A stretch of 25,511 nucleotides of DNA from JBLFWJ01 sp047611425 (GCA_047611425.1 JBLFWJ010000029.1:1-25511), one strand, 5' to 3'; positions 1 to 7,814 are shown, counted from the first letter of the stretch. Program-made: numbers and translations. Notes: generated by a model not told the origin, from the sequence alone.

Positions 1-395
1 CGTTCAAAGGAAGTGCGGTGGTCGTGGCAGGGACACCCGAAATAAAAGAAGAGAGAACCACCGAAAACGGTCATCGAATCGTTCCTCATCTATCGGCTAA
101 TCAGCTTCAAGAATTAATGTCAAAAGCGAAAGTGGTTTTGTCGAGATCGGGCTATTCCACGGTAATGGATCTTTCGGTAATAGGAGGGAAGGCCATTTTT
201 GTTCCAACTCCGGGCCAAACAGAGCAACAGTACTTGGCCAACTTATTTCATGCTGAAGGCCTTCATTTAAAGGCGAAACAGAACAGTTTGAATCTTCCTG
301 AGTTGCTAAAACAGGTTGAAGCCTTCAAAGGATTCGAGCCAACCGCCTGTTCCATATTCAAGGATGCCGTTAAAGAATTCGTAGAAAGCTGTTGA
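1..395 (+). CDS. Glycosyltransferase family 28-like protein, C-terminal part (5' truncated)
   Basis: The reading frame is open from the first complete codon at base 3, so this is the last ~130 residues of a gene that begins outside the window. The sequence resembles the nucleotide-sugar-binding C-terminal domain of GT28/MurG-type enzymes. It has a strand ending in VVAGTPE, then SRSGYSTVMDLSVIGGKAIFVPTPGQTEQ, which is the usual donor-binding loop (SRSG, PTPGQTEQ) followed by the QxxxAxxF helix. Such domains bind the UDP-sugar donor. The acceptor is set by the missing N-terminal half, so MurG or a polysaccharide or lipid glycosyltransferase cannot be told apart. The GTG at 18 is an internal valine codon, not a likely start. 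The stop codon abuts the stop of the convergent kinase gene. Confidence 0.75.
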   Translation, partial: FKGSAVVVAGTPEIKEERTTENGHRIVPHLSANQLQELMSKAKVVLSRSGYSTVMDLSVIGGKAIFVPTPGQTEQQYLANLFHAEGLHLKAKQNSLNLPELLKQVEAFKGFEPTACSIFKDAVKEFVESC

Positions 396-1451
396 TCATG
401 CTTTCATTAAAGTAAACGAGAATGTGGTTCCTGATCGTTCCTCGGTTGAGCTTCTCACGTTTATGGTCTGTTCGTGTGCTTCAAGAATGTGTTTCACAAT
501 GGCAAGACCTAGCCCTGTGCCACCTTTATTACTTGTTCTTGCTTTGTCTACCCGATAGAATCGCTCAAATAATCTTGGAATGTGTTCCTGTTCAATTCCT
601 CTGCCGTTGTCCGCGACCTCGCACAAAATGTGCTTGTCCATGTCGAAAAACCGAAGGGTAATCTTGCTTCCTTCTCCGCTGTAATTGATTGAGTTATCCA
701 TTAGATTGGTATAAACCTGAACAATCATATCACGATCCGCCTGTACCATTATTTGCCTGTCGTAGCTCTGGTCAAACTTGATTGAAACTTGACTCTTTTC
801 TGCTTTCGATTCTAGTTGATCAAGGACTCCTTCTGCCAATTCAGCAATATTCAGTTTTTCCATGTCAAGTTCCAAAACGCCCGATTCCATTTTGGTAATC
901 GCTTCTAAGTCCTTCACAATGCTGATCATTCGTTCAACACTTTTATCGGCCCGATTCAGGAACTTTCGGTTTACGTCCTCATCCTCCAATCCTCCGTCCA
1001 ATAGTGTATGTACATAACCTTGAATGTTGAATATTGGAGTTTTTAATTCATGGGCAACATCGCCAAGAAACTCCCTTCTATATTCTTCCCTGCGCTTTAA
1101 TTCATCAATCTCCTTACTGCTGTCTTCGGCCCAAGAAAGAACCTCTCGATTTACCGTGTCAAGCACATCTTCTTTAAAATCTAATTCCTTGGTAGAAACG
1201 CTGGTTTTGTTGCTGTGTATGGTTTTGTAAATGATTTTAATCTTGTCGTGAATGAAGCGTTCAACGGCATATCGAAGTAGAAAATAAGTGGCAATAAACC
1301 CGATTATAGGCCCAACCAAAAGCAGCCAATAATTGAATTGACCGTTGGTGAAAACGAGAAGAAGGAAAATCATTCCAGCCATAATCACCGAAACGGTGGA
1401 GGCGGTGAAAAGGGCAATTTTTCTAGGTGTATTGAAGGGAGATTCGGCCAT
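396..1451 (-). CDS. Membrane sensor histidine kinase, PhoR-like
   Basis: This 351-residue protein has two transmembrane helices (about residues 10-34 and 41-62) with almost no periplasmic loop between them, then a cytoplasmic linker without a clear HAMP domain. The HisKA dimerisation helix carries the phospho-acceptor His134 in DVAHELKTP. The ATP-binding domain shows the N box (NLMDNSINYS), G1 (DNGRGI), F box (LFERFYR) and G2 (GTGLGLAIV). It should autophosphorylate and pass phosphate to the OmpR-type regulator encoded 5 bp upstream. The FLGDVAHELKTPIFNIQGY stretch is typical of PhoR-like kinases in Bacteroidetes. The near absence of an extracellular domain suggests that it senses a membrane or intracellular cue, or a partner protein. 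It is the last gene of a long minus-strand operon. The signal is unknown. Confidence 0.93.
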   Translation of the reverse strand: MAESPFNTPRKIALFTASTVSVIMAGMIFLLLVFTNGQFNYWLLLVGPIIGFIATYFLLRYAVERFIHDKIKIIYKTIHSNKTSVSTKELDFKEDVLDTVNREVLSWAEDSSKEIDELKRREEYRREFLGDVAHELKTPIFNIQGYVHTLLDGGLEDEDVNRKFLNRADKSVERMISIVKDLEAITKMESGVLELDMEKLNIAELAEGVLDQLESKAEKSQVSIKFDQSYDRQIMVQADRDMIVQVYTNLMDNSINYSGEGSKITLRFFDMDKHILCEVADNGRGIEQEHIPRLFERFYRVDKARTSNKGGTGLGLAIVKHILEAHEQTINVRSSTEERSGTTFSFTLMKA

Positions 1452-1456
1452 GTTGG

Positions 1457-2149
1457 CTATTCAGCTTCCAGTTCAAACTTGTACCCAACTCCTTTTATGG
1501 TCTTAATCGTTTTGTTGCCGAATTTCTCGCGGAGTTTTCGCACGTGAACGTCTATCGTTCTTTCTCCTACCACGACATCATCGCCCCAAACGCGAGATAG
1601 AATTGTGTCTCGGTTGAAGACATGTCCCGGTCTCGATGCAAATAGAACCAACAACTCAAATTCCTTCTTAGGTAGGTCGAGTGATTCACTATTGAATTCC
1701 ACGGTGTAACGATCGAGATCAATCTTCAATCCATCTATTTCAATTCGGTCTGAGGATACGGCTCCTTTGTCTGCACCTCTTCGAAGGAGTGCTTTAACTC
1801 GACTAACGAGAACTCGAGGCTTAATTGGTTTGGTAATGTAATCGTCTGCTCCTGCTTCAAACCCGGCAATTTGAGAGTAGTCTTCGTTACGGGCTGTCAA
1901 AAATGCAATGATCGTATTCTGCATTTCACGCATTTCACGAAGTTCCACACAGGTTTCAATGCCATCACGTTCTGGCATCATAACGTCCATCAGAATTAAG
2001 TCTGGCCTAAGTTGAACCGCAACTTCCAACGCTTTATTACCTGAATTGGCCGTGGCAACTGAAAAACCTTCTTTTTTCAGATTGTATTCTAGAAAATCGA
2101 GAATGTCCTGTTCGTCATCTACAATCAGTATGTCAACCTTTTTTCCCAT
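1457..2149 (-). CDS. OmpR/PhoB-family response regulator
   Basis: This 230-residue regulator has an N-terminal receiver domain (about 1-120) and a C-terminal winged-helix DNA-binding domain (about 130-228). The acidic pocket is D11/D12, the phospho-acceptor is Asp55 in LILMDVMMPERDG, and the conserved Thr (FLTARN) and Lys (ITKPIKP) are present. The output domain has the PhoB-type pattern KKEFELLVLFASRPGHVFNRDTILSRVWGDD, followed by the recognition helix RTIDVHVRKLREKFG. It is a DNA-binding regulator phosphorylated by the kinase encoded 5 bp downstream. The start ATG lies 4 bp after the stop of the CNNM-type gene, so it is translated as part of the same operon. Targets are unknown. A PhoB-like phosphate role is possible but not shown by the sequence. 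Confidence 0.95.
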   Translation of the reverse strand: MGKKVDILIVDDEQDILDFLEYNLKKEGFSVATANSGNKALEVAVQLRPDLILMDVMMPERDGIETCVELREMREMQNTIIAFLTARNEDYSQIAGFEAGADDYITKPIKPRVLVSRVKALLRRGADKGAVSSDRIEIDGLKIDLDRYTVEFNSESLDLPKKEFELLVLFASRPGHVFNRDTILSRVWGDDVVVGERTIDVHVRKLREKFGNKTIKTIKGVGYKFELEAE

Positions 2150-2153
2150 GGAT

Positions 2154-3407
2154 CTAGTCTTCTAGAAGCTCCAACTTCACTTCGTCTACCTTGGTGTTAT
2201 CAGCCTCTAAAATGGTGAACTTGAACTTGCCTATCACAATTACTTCCCCTTTTTCTGGAATACTCTGATATTCGGAAACGATAAATCCGCCAAGCGTTTC
2301 ATACACTTCTGATTCCGGTAAGGCAAGGTTGTATTTATTGTTCAGGTGGTCGATTTCAATTCTCGCTGAGAATCTAAAGACATTCTCGCCAAGTTCCTCA
2401 ACTACAAAATCTTCTGAATCGTGTTCGTCTTCAATTTCTCCGAATATTTCCTCAACAATATCCTCAACGGTAATCATTCCTGAGGTGCCGCCAAACTCGT
2501 CAACCACGACAGCAACGCTACGTTGTTGTTGACCAAATAAAGTTAGCAAATCCTTTGCCTTCATTGTTTCTGGAACAATGCCAATAGGCCTCACTATTGA
2601 TTTGATGTTCTTTGGATTTCGAAACATCTCGAATGAGTGGACATATCCAATCAGGTTGTCAATATTGTCTCGGTAAATCAGGATTTTAGATAGTCCTGTT
2701 TCAATGAACGACTTACGAACGTTCTCCAATTCAGCATCGATGTCCGTGGCAATAATCTCCGTTCTAGGAACCATGCACTCCCGAACTTTCACCTCCGTAA
2801 AGCTCAATGCATTCTTAAAAATCTTAACCTCGTTCTCCTCTTCCGATTCATCTTGGTTGCCGGTATATTCATGAACGTAGTGATCGAGGTCAGTATGTCC
2901 GAAAGTGGTTGCTTCTTCCTGGGTTCTGGTCTTTAGGAGATTGCCCAAAAGCTTCTCCGAAAACAGGCTGATAAGCCAAACAACGGGCTTTAAAAAGAAG
3001 AAGAACAACTGGGCAGGAAATGCGAAGAGCGTTAGCATTCGATTTGGATCCAATCGGAATAGCGCTTTTGGCAAAAACTCCGCAGTAACCAGAATGATAA
3101 TAGTTGAAATAACCGTTTGGATTAATAATATAGTAATCGCGTTGGAGCCAATTACCCGTTCGATAGTTGGCTCGAGGATAACCGCCATTAGCATTCCATA
3201 AACCACAAGGGCAATGTTGTTGCCAATGAGCATCGTGGAGATGAATTTTCCCGGATTATCGTTAAAGTTGGAAATGATGATGGCTGTTCGATTACCTCGC
3301 TTCTTATCAATCTCGATTTTAAATCGATTGGCAGAAACAAAGGCTATCTCCATTCCCGAGAAGAATCCAGAAAGAAGAATACAGGTCAGAACCCAGATTA
3401 GTTCCAT
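2154..3407 (-). CDS. CNNM/CorC-HlyC family membrane protein (DUF21-CBS-CorC), GldE-like
   Basis: This 417-residue protein has the classic order of the family. A DUF21/CNNM membrane domain (about 1-185, four hydrophobic segments, GNNIALV motif) is followed by a CBS pair (about 205-330, starting at VRECMVPRTEI and containing VVDEFGGTSGMITVEDIVEEIFGEI) and a C-terminal CorC_HlyC transporter-associated domain (about 335-415). Family members are linked to magnesium or divalent-cation efflux, and older annotations call them hemolysins. The Bacteroidetes gliding protein GldE is a relative, but GldE is usually recognised by its neighbour ssb, which is not here, so the symbol is withheld. The gene lies 3 bp downstream of the small membrane protein gene and 4 bp upstream of the response regulator, in one operon. 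Confidence 0.9.
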   Translation of the reverse strand: MELIWVLTCILLSGFFSGMEIAFVSANRFKIEIDKKRGNRTAIIISNFNDNPGKFISTMLIGNNIALVVYGMLMAVILEPTIERVIGSNAITILLIQTVISTIIILVTAEFLPKALFRLDPNRMLTLFAFPAQLFFFFLKPVVWLISLFSEKLLGNLLKTRTQEEATTFGHTDLDHYVHEYTGNQDESEEENEVKIFKNALSFTEVKVRECMVPRTEIIATDIDAELENVRKSFIETGLSKILIYRDNIDNLIGYVHSFEMFRNPKNIKSIVRPIGIVPETMKAKDLLTLFGQQQRSVAVVVDEFGGTSGMITVEDIVEEIFGEIEDEHDSEDFVVEELGENVFRFSARIEIDHLNNKYNLALPESEVYETLGGFIVSEYQSIPEKGEVIVIGKFKFTILEADNTKVDEVKLELLED

Positions 3408-3410
3408 TAA

Positions 3411-3623
3411 TTAGCTATCAGGTTTATCTGAAGATTCATCAGATCTAATCCTTTGTCTCCTTCGGACTGAATACAAAACACCGGCTAAGAAAGTGCCTAA
3501 AAGCAACATTTTGCTTTCGGTATTATCGATGCCTTTTTCGTTGATTGTATACGCGGCCATTCCGAGGCAGACAAGGCCAAATACCAACCAGAGCGTTTCC
3601 AGAATTTTAAGTGTTTTATTCAT
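3411..3623 (-). CDS. Small two-helix membrane protein, function unknown
   Basis: This 70-residue protein begins MNKTLKILETLWLVFG. It has two predicted membrane helices (about residues 9-26 and 38-52) and an arginine-rich, then acidic tail (RRRQRIRS). The positive tail after helix 2 suggests that both ends face the cytoplasm. Its start overlaps the 3' end of lptC by 8 bases and its stop is 3 bp before the CNNM gene, so it is translated within the operon. Small proteins of this kind often sit between lptC and the CNNM gene in Bacteroidetes, from memory of the phylum's gene order. No family function is known to me. Its position suggests an envelope role. Confidence 0.7.
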   Translation of the reverse strand: MNKTLKILETLWLVFGLVCLGMAAYTINEKGIDNTESKMLLLGTFLAGVLYSVRRRQRIRSDESSDKPDS

Positions 3624-4185
3624 TTTTCATTTCAATAACGCCACTAATCTTTTTGATGGTGTACTTGCTGAAATCCTCATTGGCTTCTAGTCCATGACCA
3701 TAGATCACTTCATCTTCAGTAGTAATAGTTACAAACTCATCTGTGAATATACGATGGTGTTTCTTGCTCCACGATAATTCTTCGGTATTGAGTCGCTCAC
3801 CTTTGCTGTTAATTACTACAACATCATTGCGAGCTACCATCACATCTTTCTTCTCGAAAGAAATTGCGTAGTTGGCAGTTAATTCTGATTCAATGCCACC
3901 GCTGCGCGAATAAAACCATACATGAACTCCCTTCGGTAGCTCCAAGTAGGGGTCTTCTCCAGCAAAATGGAGTAGTCGAAGGGCATCGACTTTTACCTTT
4001 GCTCGCGCAGAATCTGTGTAAGTGAGTTGCGCGTTCACTTCTTCAACTACCGGTAAAGTCATGGGCTCAACTATGGCGGCTACCTCCTTCATGTCGTTAA
4101 CACAGGCCGACAAAAAAGCAAGAAGGCAAAGAGGCCAAAACCTCTTTGCCTTGCAAAGTTCTATTCTTAAATATTGCACTACCAT
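3616..4185 (-). CDS. lptC: LPS export lipoprotein LptC-family
   Basis: From the ATG at 4185 this is a 189-residue protein with a lipoprotein signal: basic CKAKRFW, a hydrophobic stretch, then lipobox LSAC with lipidated Cys28. The rest is the beta-jellyroll OstA/LptC type (pairs such as DVMVARNDVVVINSKGERLNTEELSW and IYGHGLEANEDFSKYTIKKISGVI, typical of LptC). LptC links the inner-membrane LptBFG transporter to LptA and carries LPS across the periplasm. The frame extends upstream to an ATG at 4221, but those 12 extra residues would overlap the TPR gene and lengthen the n-region. The 4185 ATG overlaps the TPR stop (TAATG), the usual coupled arrangement. A perfect 12-bp inverted repeat falls inside the signal-peptide codons. 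Being a lipoprotein rather than a single-helix protein is common in this phylum. Confidence 0.87.
   Translation of the reverse strand: MVVQYLRIELCKAKRFWPLCLLAFLSACVNDMKEVAAIVEPMTLPVVEEVNAQLTYTDSARAKVKVDALRLLHFAGEDPYLELPKGVHVWFYSRSGGIESELTANYAISFEKKDVMVARNDVVVINSKGERLNTEELSWSKKHHRIFTDEFVTITTEDEVIYGHGLEANEDFSKYTIKKISGVIEMKNE
4112..4152 (-). terminator. Terminator-like hairpin inside the lptC signal-peptide codons
   Basis: On the minus strand the arm AAGGCAAAGAGG (4152-4141) pairs perfectly with CCTCTTTGCCTT (4134-4123) across a 6-base loop. Five bases later comes a run of six T (4117-4112). The structure starts 32 bases after the TPR stop codon. It looks like an intrinsic terminator, or a partial terminator/attenuator, placed within the next gene. 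Because it must also code for KAKRFWPLCLL, the symmetry is not required by the protein. The T run is a little far from the stem, so termination would probably be incomplete. Confidence 0.5.
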
Positions 4186-5519
4186 TATTGGAAACGAGCG
4201 GTGGTGGTCACACCAATCCATCCGCCAACAGTTACCGAAGCACCTTTTTCAATGCTGTAGAAGAAACACTTCTCCTGTGTTGGGAATGCTGCATTGCACT
4301 TCCCAAGTCCGGTATTAGCCTTACCCGCTACACTTGAATCGGTGTTCTTGGCTTTAGAATACATATCAGCAGCAGCCCAGTATCCGTAAGCTTGGTCACA
4401 TTCATTCGATCCACAGGATCTTGCCGTTGCGTAATACATATCTGCAATCAAGATGTATGGTTCTCCCCAGCCCGGCTTCAAAGAAGCTGCCTTATTGCTC
4501 GTGGTTCTTGCTGCCGCATATTGCTTTGCGTGATACTGCAAGTTGGCCAGCTTGAACGTGTAATCTGCCTTTGTTTCATTGTCAACAGCTAGGTCGGCTG
4601 CTTCCGTGATAAACGTCTTTGCAGTTCCATAATCTTTCTTTTTAACGTATCCTTCATACAAACCGTAGGCCGCATCAGCAGATGGATCAACTTTATAAAG
4701 TAATTCGCTCGCCTCCAAGAAGAATGGATCAGAAGTACACTTACGCTTAGTCATGAACTTTACAACCTTTAAAAGCAAGACAGAATCGCCTGGATTAGCT
4801 GCGATTTTCGGCTTGTTCAATGCGATGTATGATTCACAATCTGCAATCTTCTCAAAATTACTGTTTACTATGTCTTTCGCTTTTTGATAATACTTCTTGG
4901 TTTTCTCTTCACCGTCAGTAAGATTATGGTCAATCACGGGTATTATCTTATCGTAAAGATCAAAGACAACGTCTCGTTCAATCACCTTTGATTTAGCCAT
5001 CTTTAACGAAGATTGGAATAAACGGATGCATGAATTGGCTTCCATTTTATTCCCAAGAAGATCTAGTGCTTTATTCAATGTTTCATATGCCACCTGAGGA
5101 TCGTCATACATACTATATTGATCCATACCTTTTCTGCCAAGAACAAATCCTTCTTGACCGAAATGCTCAATCCGCATGTCGTAAACCAGCATCATGGTGT
5201 CACGAAGAGCATTCCATCGATCAGAACCCTCTTCTTCCTTCTCCATCATATGTGCTACAAGCTTGGTTCCATTCAGGTAGATGTTTTTGCTACCCTTTGG
5301 GCAAATAGCCAAAGCAGCCCTCCATCCTGGTAGGGCATCATCGTAATTCTTTTGCTTGAAGTATTCCCGATAAAGTGAGATGTTCATCTTGCATTTATCA
5401 GGATCAGGTCCGAATTTGTCATCGTCCTGTGCAACTGAGGTAGATGGCAAAGTAAAGGCCATCATTGCAATTAGAAAAAGTGATCTGGTTATCAATTTTG
5501 TTGAAGTAAATAATTTCAT
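4185..5519 (-). CDS. Exported TPR-repeat protein, cysteine-rich
   Basis: From the ATG at 5519 the protein has 444 residues and starts with a signal peptide (MKLFTSTKLITRSLFLIAMMAF, cleavage near TSVAQ-DDD). The longer frame to 5561 would put 14 polar residues ahead of that signal and overlap the upstream gene more. The mature part is helical and has TPR-like units, clearest at YREYFKQKNYDDALPGWRAALAICP near the N terminus and FKLANLQYHAKQYAAARTTSNKAASLKPGWGEPYI near residues 330-365. Nine cysteines are spread over the mature chain, unusual for a TPR protein and suggestive of disulfides in the periplasm. The end (SVTVGGWIGVTTTARFQ) looks beta-like. It lies between an outer-membrane barrel gene (7 bp upstream) and lptC. 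A scaffold role in envelope assembly is plausible but not shown. Confidence 0.8.
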   Translation of the reverse strand: MKLFTSTKLITRSLFLIAMMAFTLPSTSVAQDDDKFGPDPDKCKMNISLYREYFKQKNYDDALPGWRAALAICPKGSKNIYLNGTKLVAHMMEKEEEGSDRWNALRDTMMLVYDMRIEHFGQEGFVLGRKGMDQYSMYDDPQVAYETLNKALDLLGNKMEANSCIRLFQSSLKMAKSKVIERDVVFDLYDKIIPVIDHNLTDGEEKTKKYYQKAKDIVNSNFEKIADCESYIALNKPKIAANPGDSVLLLKVVKFMTKRKCTSDPFFLEASELLYKVDPSADAAYGLYEGYVKKKDYGTAKTFITEAADLAVDNETKADYTFKLANLQYHAKQYAAARTTSNKAASLKPGWGEPYILIADMYYATARSCGSNECDQAYGYWAAADMYSKAKNTDSSVAGKANTGLGKCNAAFPTQEKCFFYSIEKGASVTVGGWIGVTTTARFQ

Positions 5520-5526
5520 CGCTGGA

Positions 5527-6870
5527 TCAGTTGTATTTACGTTTAAAGAACCACATGTCATTGATAGCGAATCCTAGTTTCAGATTTACGTATTGCTCCG
5601 TGAGGTGACCAAGGCTGGAATTTCCTCTTTGGCCGAATTCAGCTGCAATATTTATCATAGATGTTACCAATGGTCCGCTACTAGATCTATGTCTTATCGG
5701 GTATCCCATTCCAACTGTTATGCCATACTCAGCAACTTGTGTTCCTTTTGAGATAATTGGAGAGTTGGAATAAAAGCCACCCACCCGGTAATTCATCTTT
5801 TTAAAGTAATTCCAGAAACCTCGTTGAGTGTTTCCAGGACGTAATTCAATACCTGCAGTTAAGCGCCAAGAATCGGTAAGGTTTGTATCTGCCAGCCCAT
5901 CAACTCCTCGGTACTGACTCCAGGAATCAGAATTAAATTGTACGCCAAATAGCCATTTGTCTTTTACAACATAAGTCAAACCGGCACCTACTTTTAAGGG
6001 CATTCTCACACTTCCATCTATTGAAGACTCTAATGGTATCGAATCCTTTGGATTGTCAGTTCCTGTTGTAAAGAGATGATATGTAATTGCGGAATATTCC
6101 TCCGATGCCTGTATGTTCCAAGTTGGGGAACCGTTAATACCGATAACTAGTTTCGAATCTTTAATCTTCAACGCATACTGCAGACCAAAATCCATATAAA
6201 CGCTACCTACTTGAGTATTGATTTCATGCTTAGTGTTAAAATAACCAGCTTGATTAAACTCTTTTCTTTTAATTCTTTTTGCACCTCCAAACAGGTAGTT
6301 AAAATTGAATCCCAAACTCAACCCTTTATATACCTTGAAAGCACTTCCCACGAAGAAGCGGTTTATGCCACCTTTTCCTTCAAAGACATTGCTGATTTTA
6401 ACGGTGTCATTTTCCAGACCGATAAAATTGGAAGATCTTGAAGTACGATAGTTAATGGAAGTCATAGGGCGTAGACCGAAGGCAGCCTTCCACCATTTTG
6501 TAACCGGAAAACCGAACGACAGATAAGCCAAGTTTGCCTTGTTTACATTTTCGGTTCCACTAACATCCGCTAATTGGGCCAATGTCCAAGTTGCCCCAAC
6601 ATCAAACACTACCTTCTGGCTATCCATGTAAGCATAGGACGCAGGGTTCATGTAATTGAGTGTGCGGGATTCTTGATCGTCCAAAGCAACGTTAAGCCCT
6701 CCAAGCCCACTTGAGCGAATGGTGCCGTTGTCAATTTCGTTTCCGAGTTTAAAACCTGAGTAGGGTGAGTCGTTGCCTGGCTGAGCCAAGGAGGTAAAAC
6801 TAGATAGCAAGGCCGCCAACAGGAACCCTGAGCTAAGATTAATTCGACTGATTGAAAAGTATGATTTCAT
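5527..6870 (-). CDS. Outer-membrane beta-barrel protein (Bacteroidetes OmpP1/FadL-like)
   Basis: From the ATG at 6870 it is 447 residues long with a signal peptide (MKSYFSISRINLSSGFLLAA, cleavage near SLAQ-PGN). The mature start PYSGFKLG is followed by RSSGLGGLNVALDD and LNYMNPASYA, the pattern of a widespread Bacteroidetes barrel family related to OmpP1/FadL and PorV. Later come many alternating amphipathic strands (for example YRVGGFYSNSPIISKGTQVAEYGITVGMGYPI) and a C-terminal strand region ending in FFKRKYN. It is predicted to sit in the outer membrane; the substrate is unknown. The chosen start makes the gene overlap coaX by 32 bases. The longer frame reaching 6945 has no signal-peptide character before residue 26 and is rejected. 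A TPR gene follows at 7 bp. Confidence 0.82.
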   Translation of the reverse strand: MKSYFSISRINLSSGFLLAALLSSFTSLAQPGNDSPYSGFKLGNEIDNGTIRSSGLGGLNVALDDQESRTLNYMNPASYAYMDSQKVVFDVGATWTLAQLADVSGTENVNKANLAYLSFGFPVTKWWKAAFGLRPMTSINYRTSRSSNFIGLENDTVKISNVFEGKGGINRFFVGSAFKVYKGLSLGFNFNYLFGGAKRIKRKEFNQAGYFNTKHEINTQVGSVYMDFGLQYALKIKDSKLVIGINGSPTWNIQASEEYSAITYHLFTTGTDNPKDSIPLESSIDGSVRMPLKVGAGLTYVVKDKWLFGVQFNSDSWSQYRGVDGLADTNLTDSWRLTAGIELRPGNTQRGFWNYFKKMNYRVGGFYSNSPIISKGTQVAEYGITVGMGYPIRHRSSSGPLVTSMINIAAEFGQRGNSSLGHLTEQYVNLKLGFAINDMWFFKRKYN

Positions 6871-7573
6871 TGAGTCCGTGCAGGACGAGTAAAGGGTGCG
6901 CAAAGATGGTAGTTTTAAGTGCTTTATCAAAGTGGGGTAAATCACCCCCTGTCATTATTGTTATTAGATCGGGGAACAACGCCTTAGAACGCTCGATCAT
7001 TGCCTCAATTTCACATTCTATTCCAAGTTGAACTCCATTGATGATGGCCTCTTCTGTGGATCGCCCGAAATCCGAATAGCGATTGGCGGCCTTAATTAAC
7101 GGAAGGTTTGCCGTACCAGTGGCCAACGATTTATACCGCATTTTCATTCCCGGGGCAATGTTGCCTCCTTTGTAAATGCCATCGGAAGTGATCAATTCGT
7201 ACTTTATGCAAGTGCCGAGATCTACTGTTAGGACAGTATTATTTGGATACAAAGCATGCCCACCAATTGCAGCACAGATTCGGTCACTCCCCAGCGTTTC
7301 GGGTGTGCTGTATTCAACTGTAATGGGAAGGTTTGTTTTGTGATCAACCGTTATAGGGCTAAGTGCCCTAATTACTTGGGGAATTTGATCGTCAGCATTA
7401 ACGTTGCTAACCGCGCAAGCCGAAATGCGGTAGTTGACTAATATTCTTTCAAGCTCTTCCGGTTTTTGAATTTTCGCTTGTATTACAATTTCGGCCCCAT
7501 TAAAAATGGCAGCTGATGTGCTCGTGTTACCTATGTCAAGGGTCAAATTCACAGTTGGCAAATGTAACGCCAT
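6839..7573 (-). CDS. coaX: Type III pantothenate kinase
   Basis: This 244-residue CoaX phosphorylates pantothenate with ATP, the first committed step of coenzyme A synthesis, in the cytosol. It has the ASKHA-fold phosphate loop LDIGNTS (Asp13), the family motif PETLGSDRICAAIGG (Asp97, Arg98), the DLGTC motif with Asp118, GGNIAPGMKMR, and a C-terminal TGGD glycine motif. Length fits the family. It is the first gene of the eight-gene minus-strand operon and is divergent from tRNA-Phe, with about 74 bp between them to hold both promoters. Its last 32 bases overlap the start of the outer-membrane protein gene. Pairing of coaX with this barrel/TPR/lptC string is common in Bacteroidetes. Confidence 0.95.
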   Translation of the reverse strand: MALHLPTVNLTLDIGNTSTSAAIFNGAEIVIQAKIQKPEELERILVNYRISACAVSNVNADDQIPQVIRALSPITVDHKTNLPITVEYSTPETLGSDRICAAIGGHALYPNNTVLTVDLGTCIKYELITSDGIYKGGNIAPGMKMRYKSLATGTANLPLIKAANRYSDFGRSTEEAIINGVQLGIECEIEAMIERSKALFPDLITIMTGGDLPHFDKALKTTIFAHPLLVLHGLNEIILFNQSN

Positions 7574-7601
7574 GTACGAACAGGAAAAGAAAAAAATCTA
7601 T

Positions 7602-7630
7602 TTTGAAAGTGAACGATTTGTTTACATTTG
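7602..7630 (+). promoter_or_regulatory. Candidate Bacteroidetes-type promoter for tRNA-Phe
   Basis: TTTG at 7602-7605 and TACATTTG at 7623-7630 match the -33 (TTTG) and -7 (TAnnTTTG) elements described for Bacteroidetes sigma-A promoters. The -7 match is perfect. The 17-base spacer is slightly shorter than the usual 19-21. The -7 element lies 17 bases before the mature tRNA 5' end, which fits a short leader. Confidence 0.45.
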
Positions 7631-7647
7631 CACTCCCAAAATAATGG

Positions 7648-7720
<73 letters not shown>

Positions 7721-7732
7721 CTCCATAATAAC

Positions 7733-7767
7733 AACCCTTGAATCACGTGCGATTCAAGGGTTTTTTT
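7733..7767 (+). terminator. Rho-independent terminator of tRNA-Phe
   Basis: AACCCTTGAATC (7733-7744) and GATTCAAGGGTT (7751-7762) form a perfect 12-bp stem with a 6-base loop, followed directly by more T (T7 at 7761-7767). It should stop tRNA transcription before the kinase gene, whose start is 47 bases further on, so the kinase operon probably has its own promoter in that short gap. Confidence 0.9.
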
Positions 7768-7814
7768 ATATCCTTGTTAGCGCTTGGTATTGCGAGAAAT
7801 AAAACAGGGATAAA

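Noticed and set aside
1457..2149. Calling the regulator and kinase phoB and phoR
   Set aside because: The fold and motifs fit, but there are no phosphate-transport genes (pst, phoU) nearby and the kinase lacks a PAS domain, so the signal cannot be named.
2154..3407. Assigning the symbol gldE to the CNNM-type gene
   Set aside because: The family match is good, but GldE normally lies next to ssb, whereas this gene is in the coaX-lptC string. Several paralogues exist in these genomes, so the symbol is not safe.
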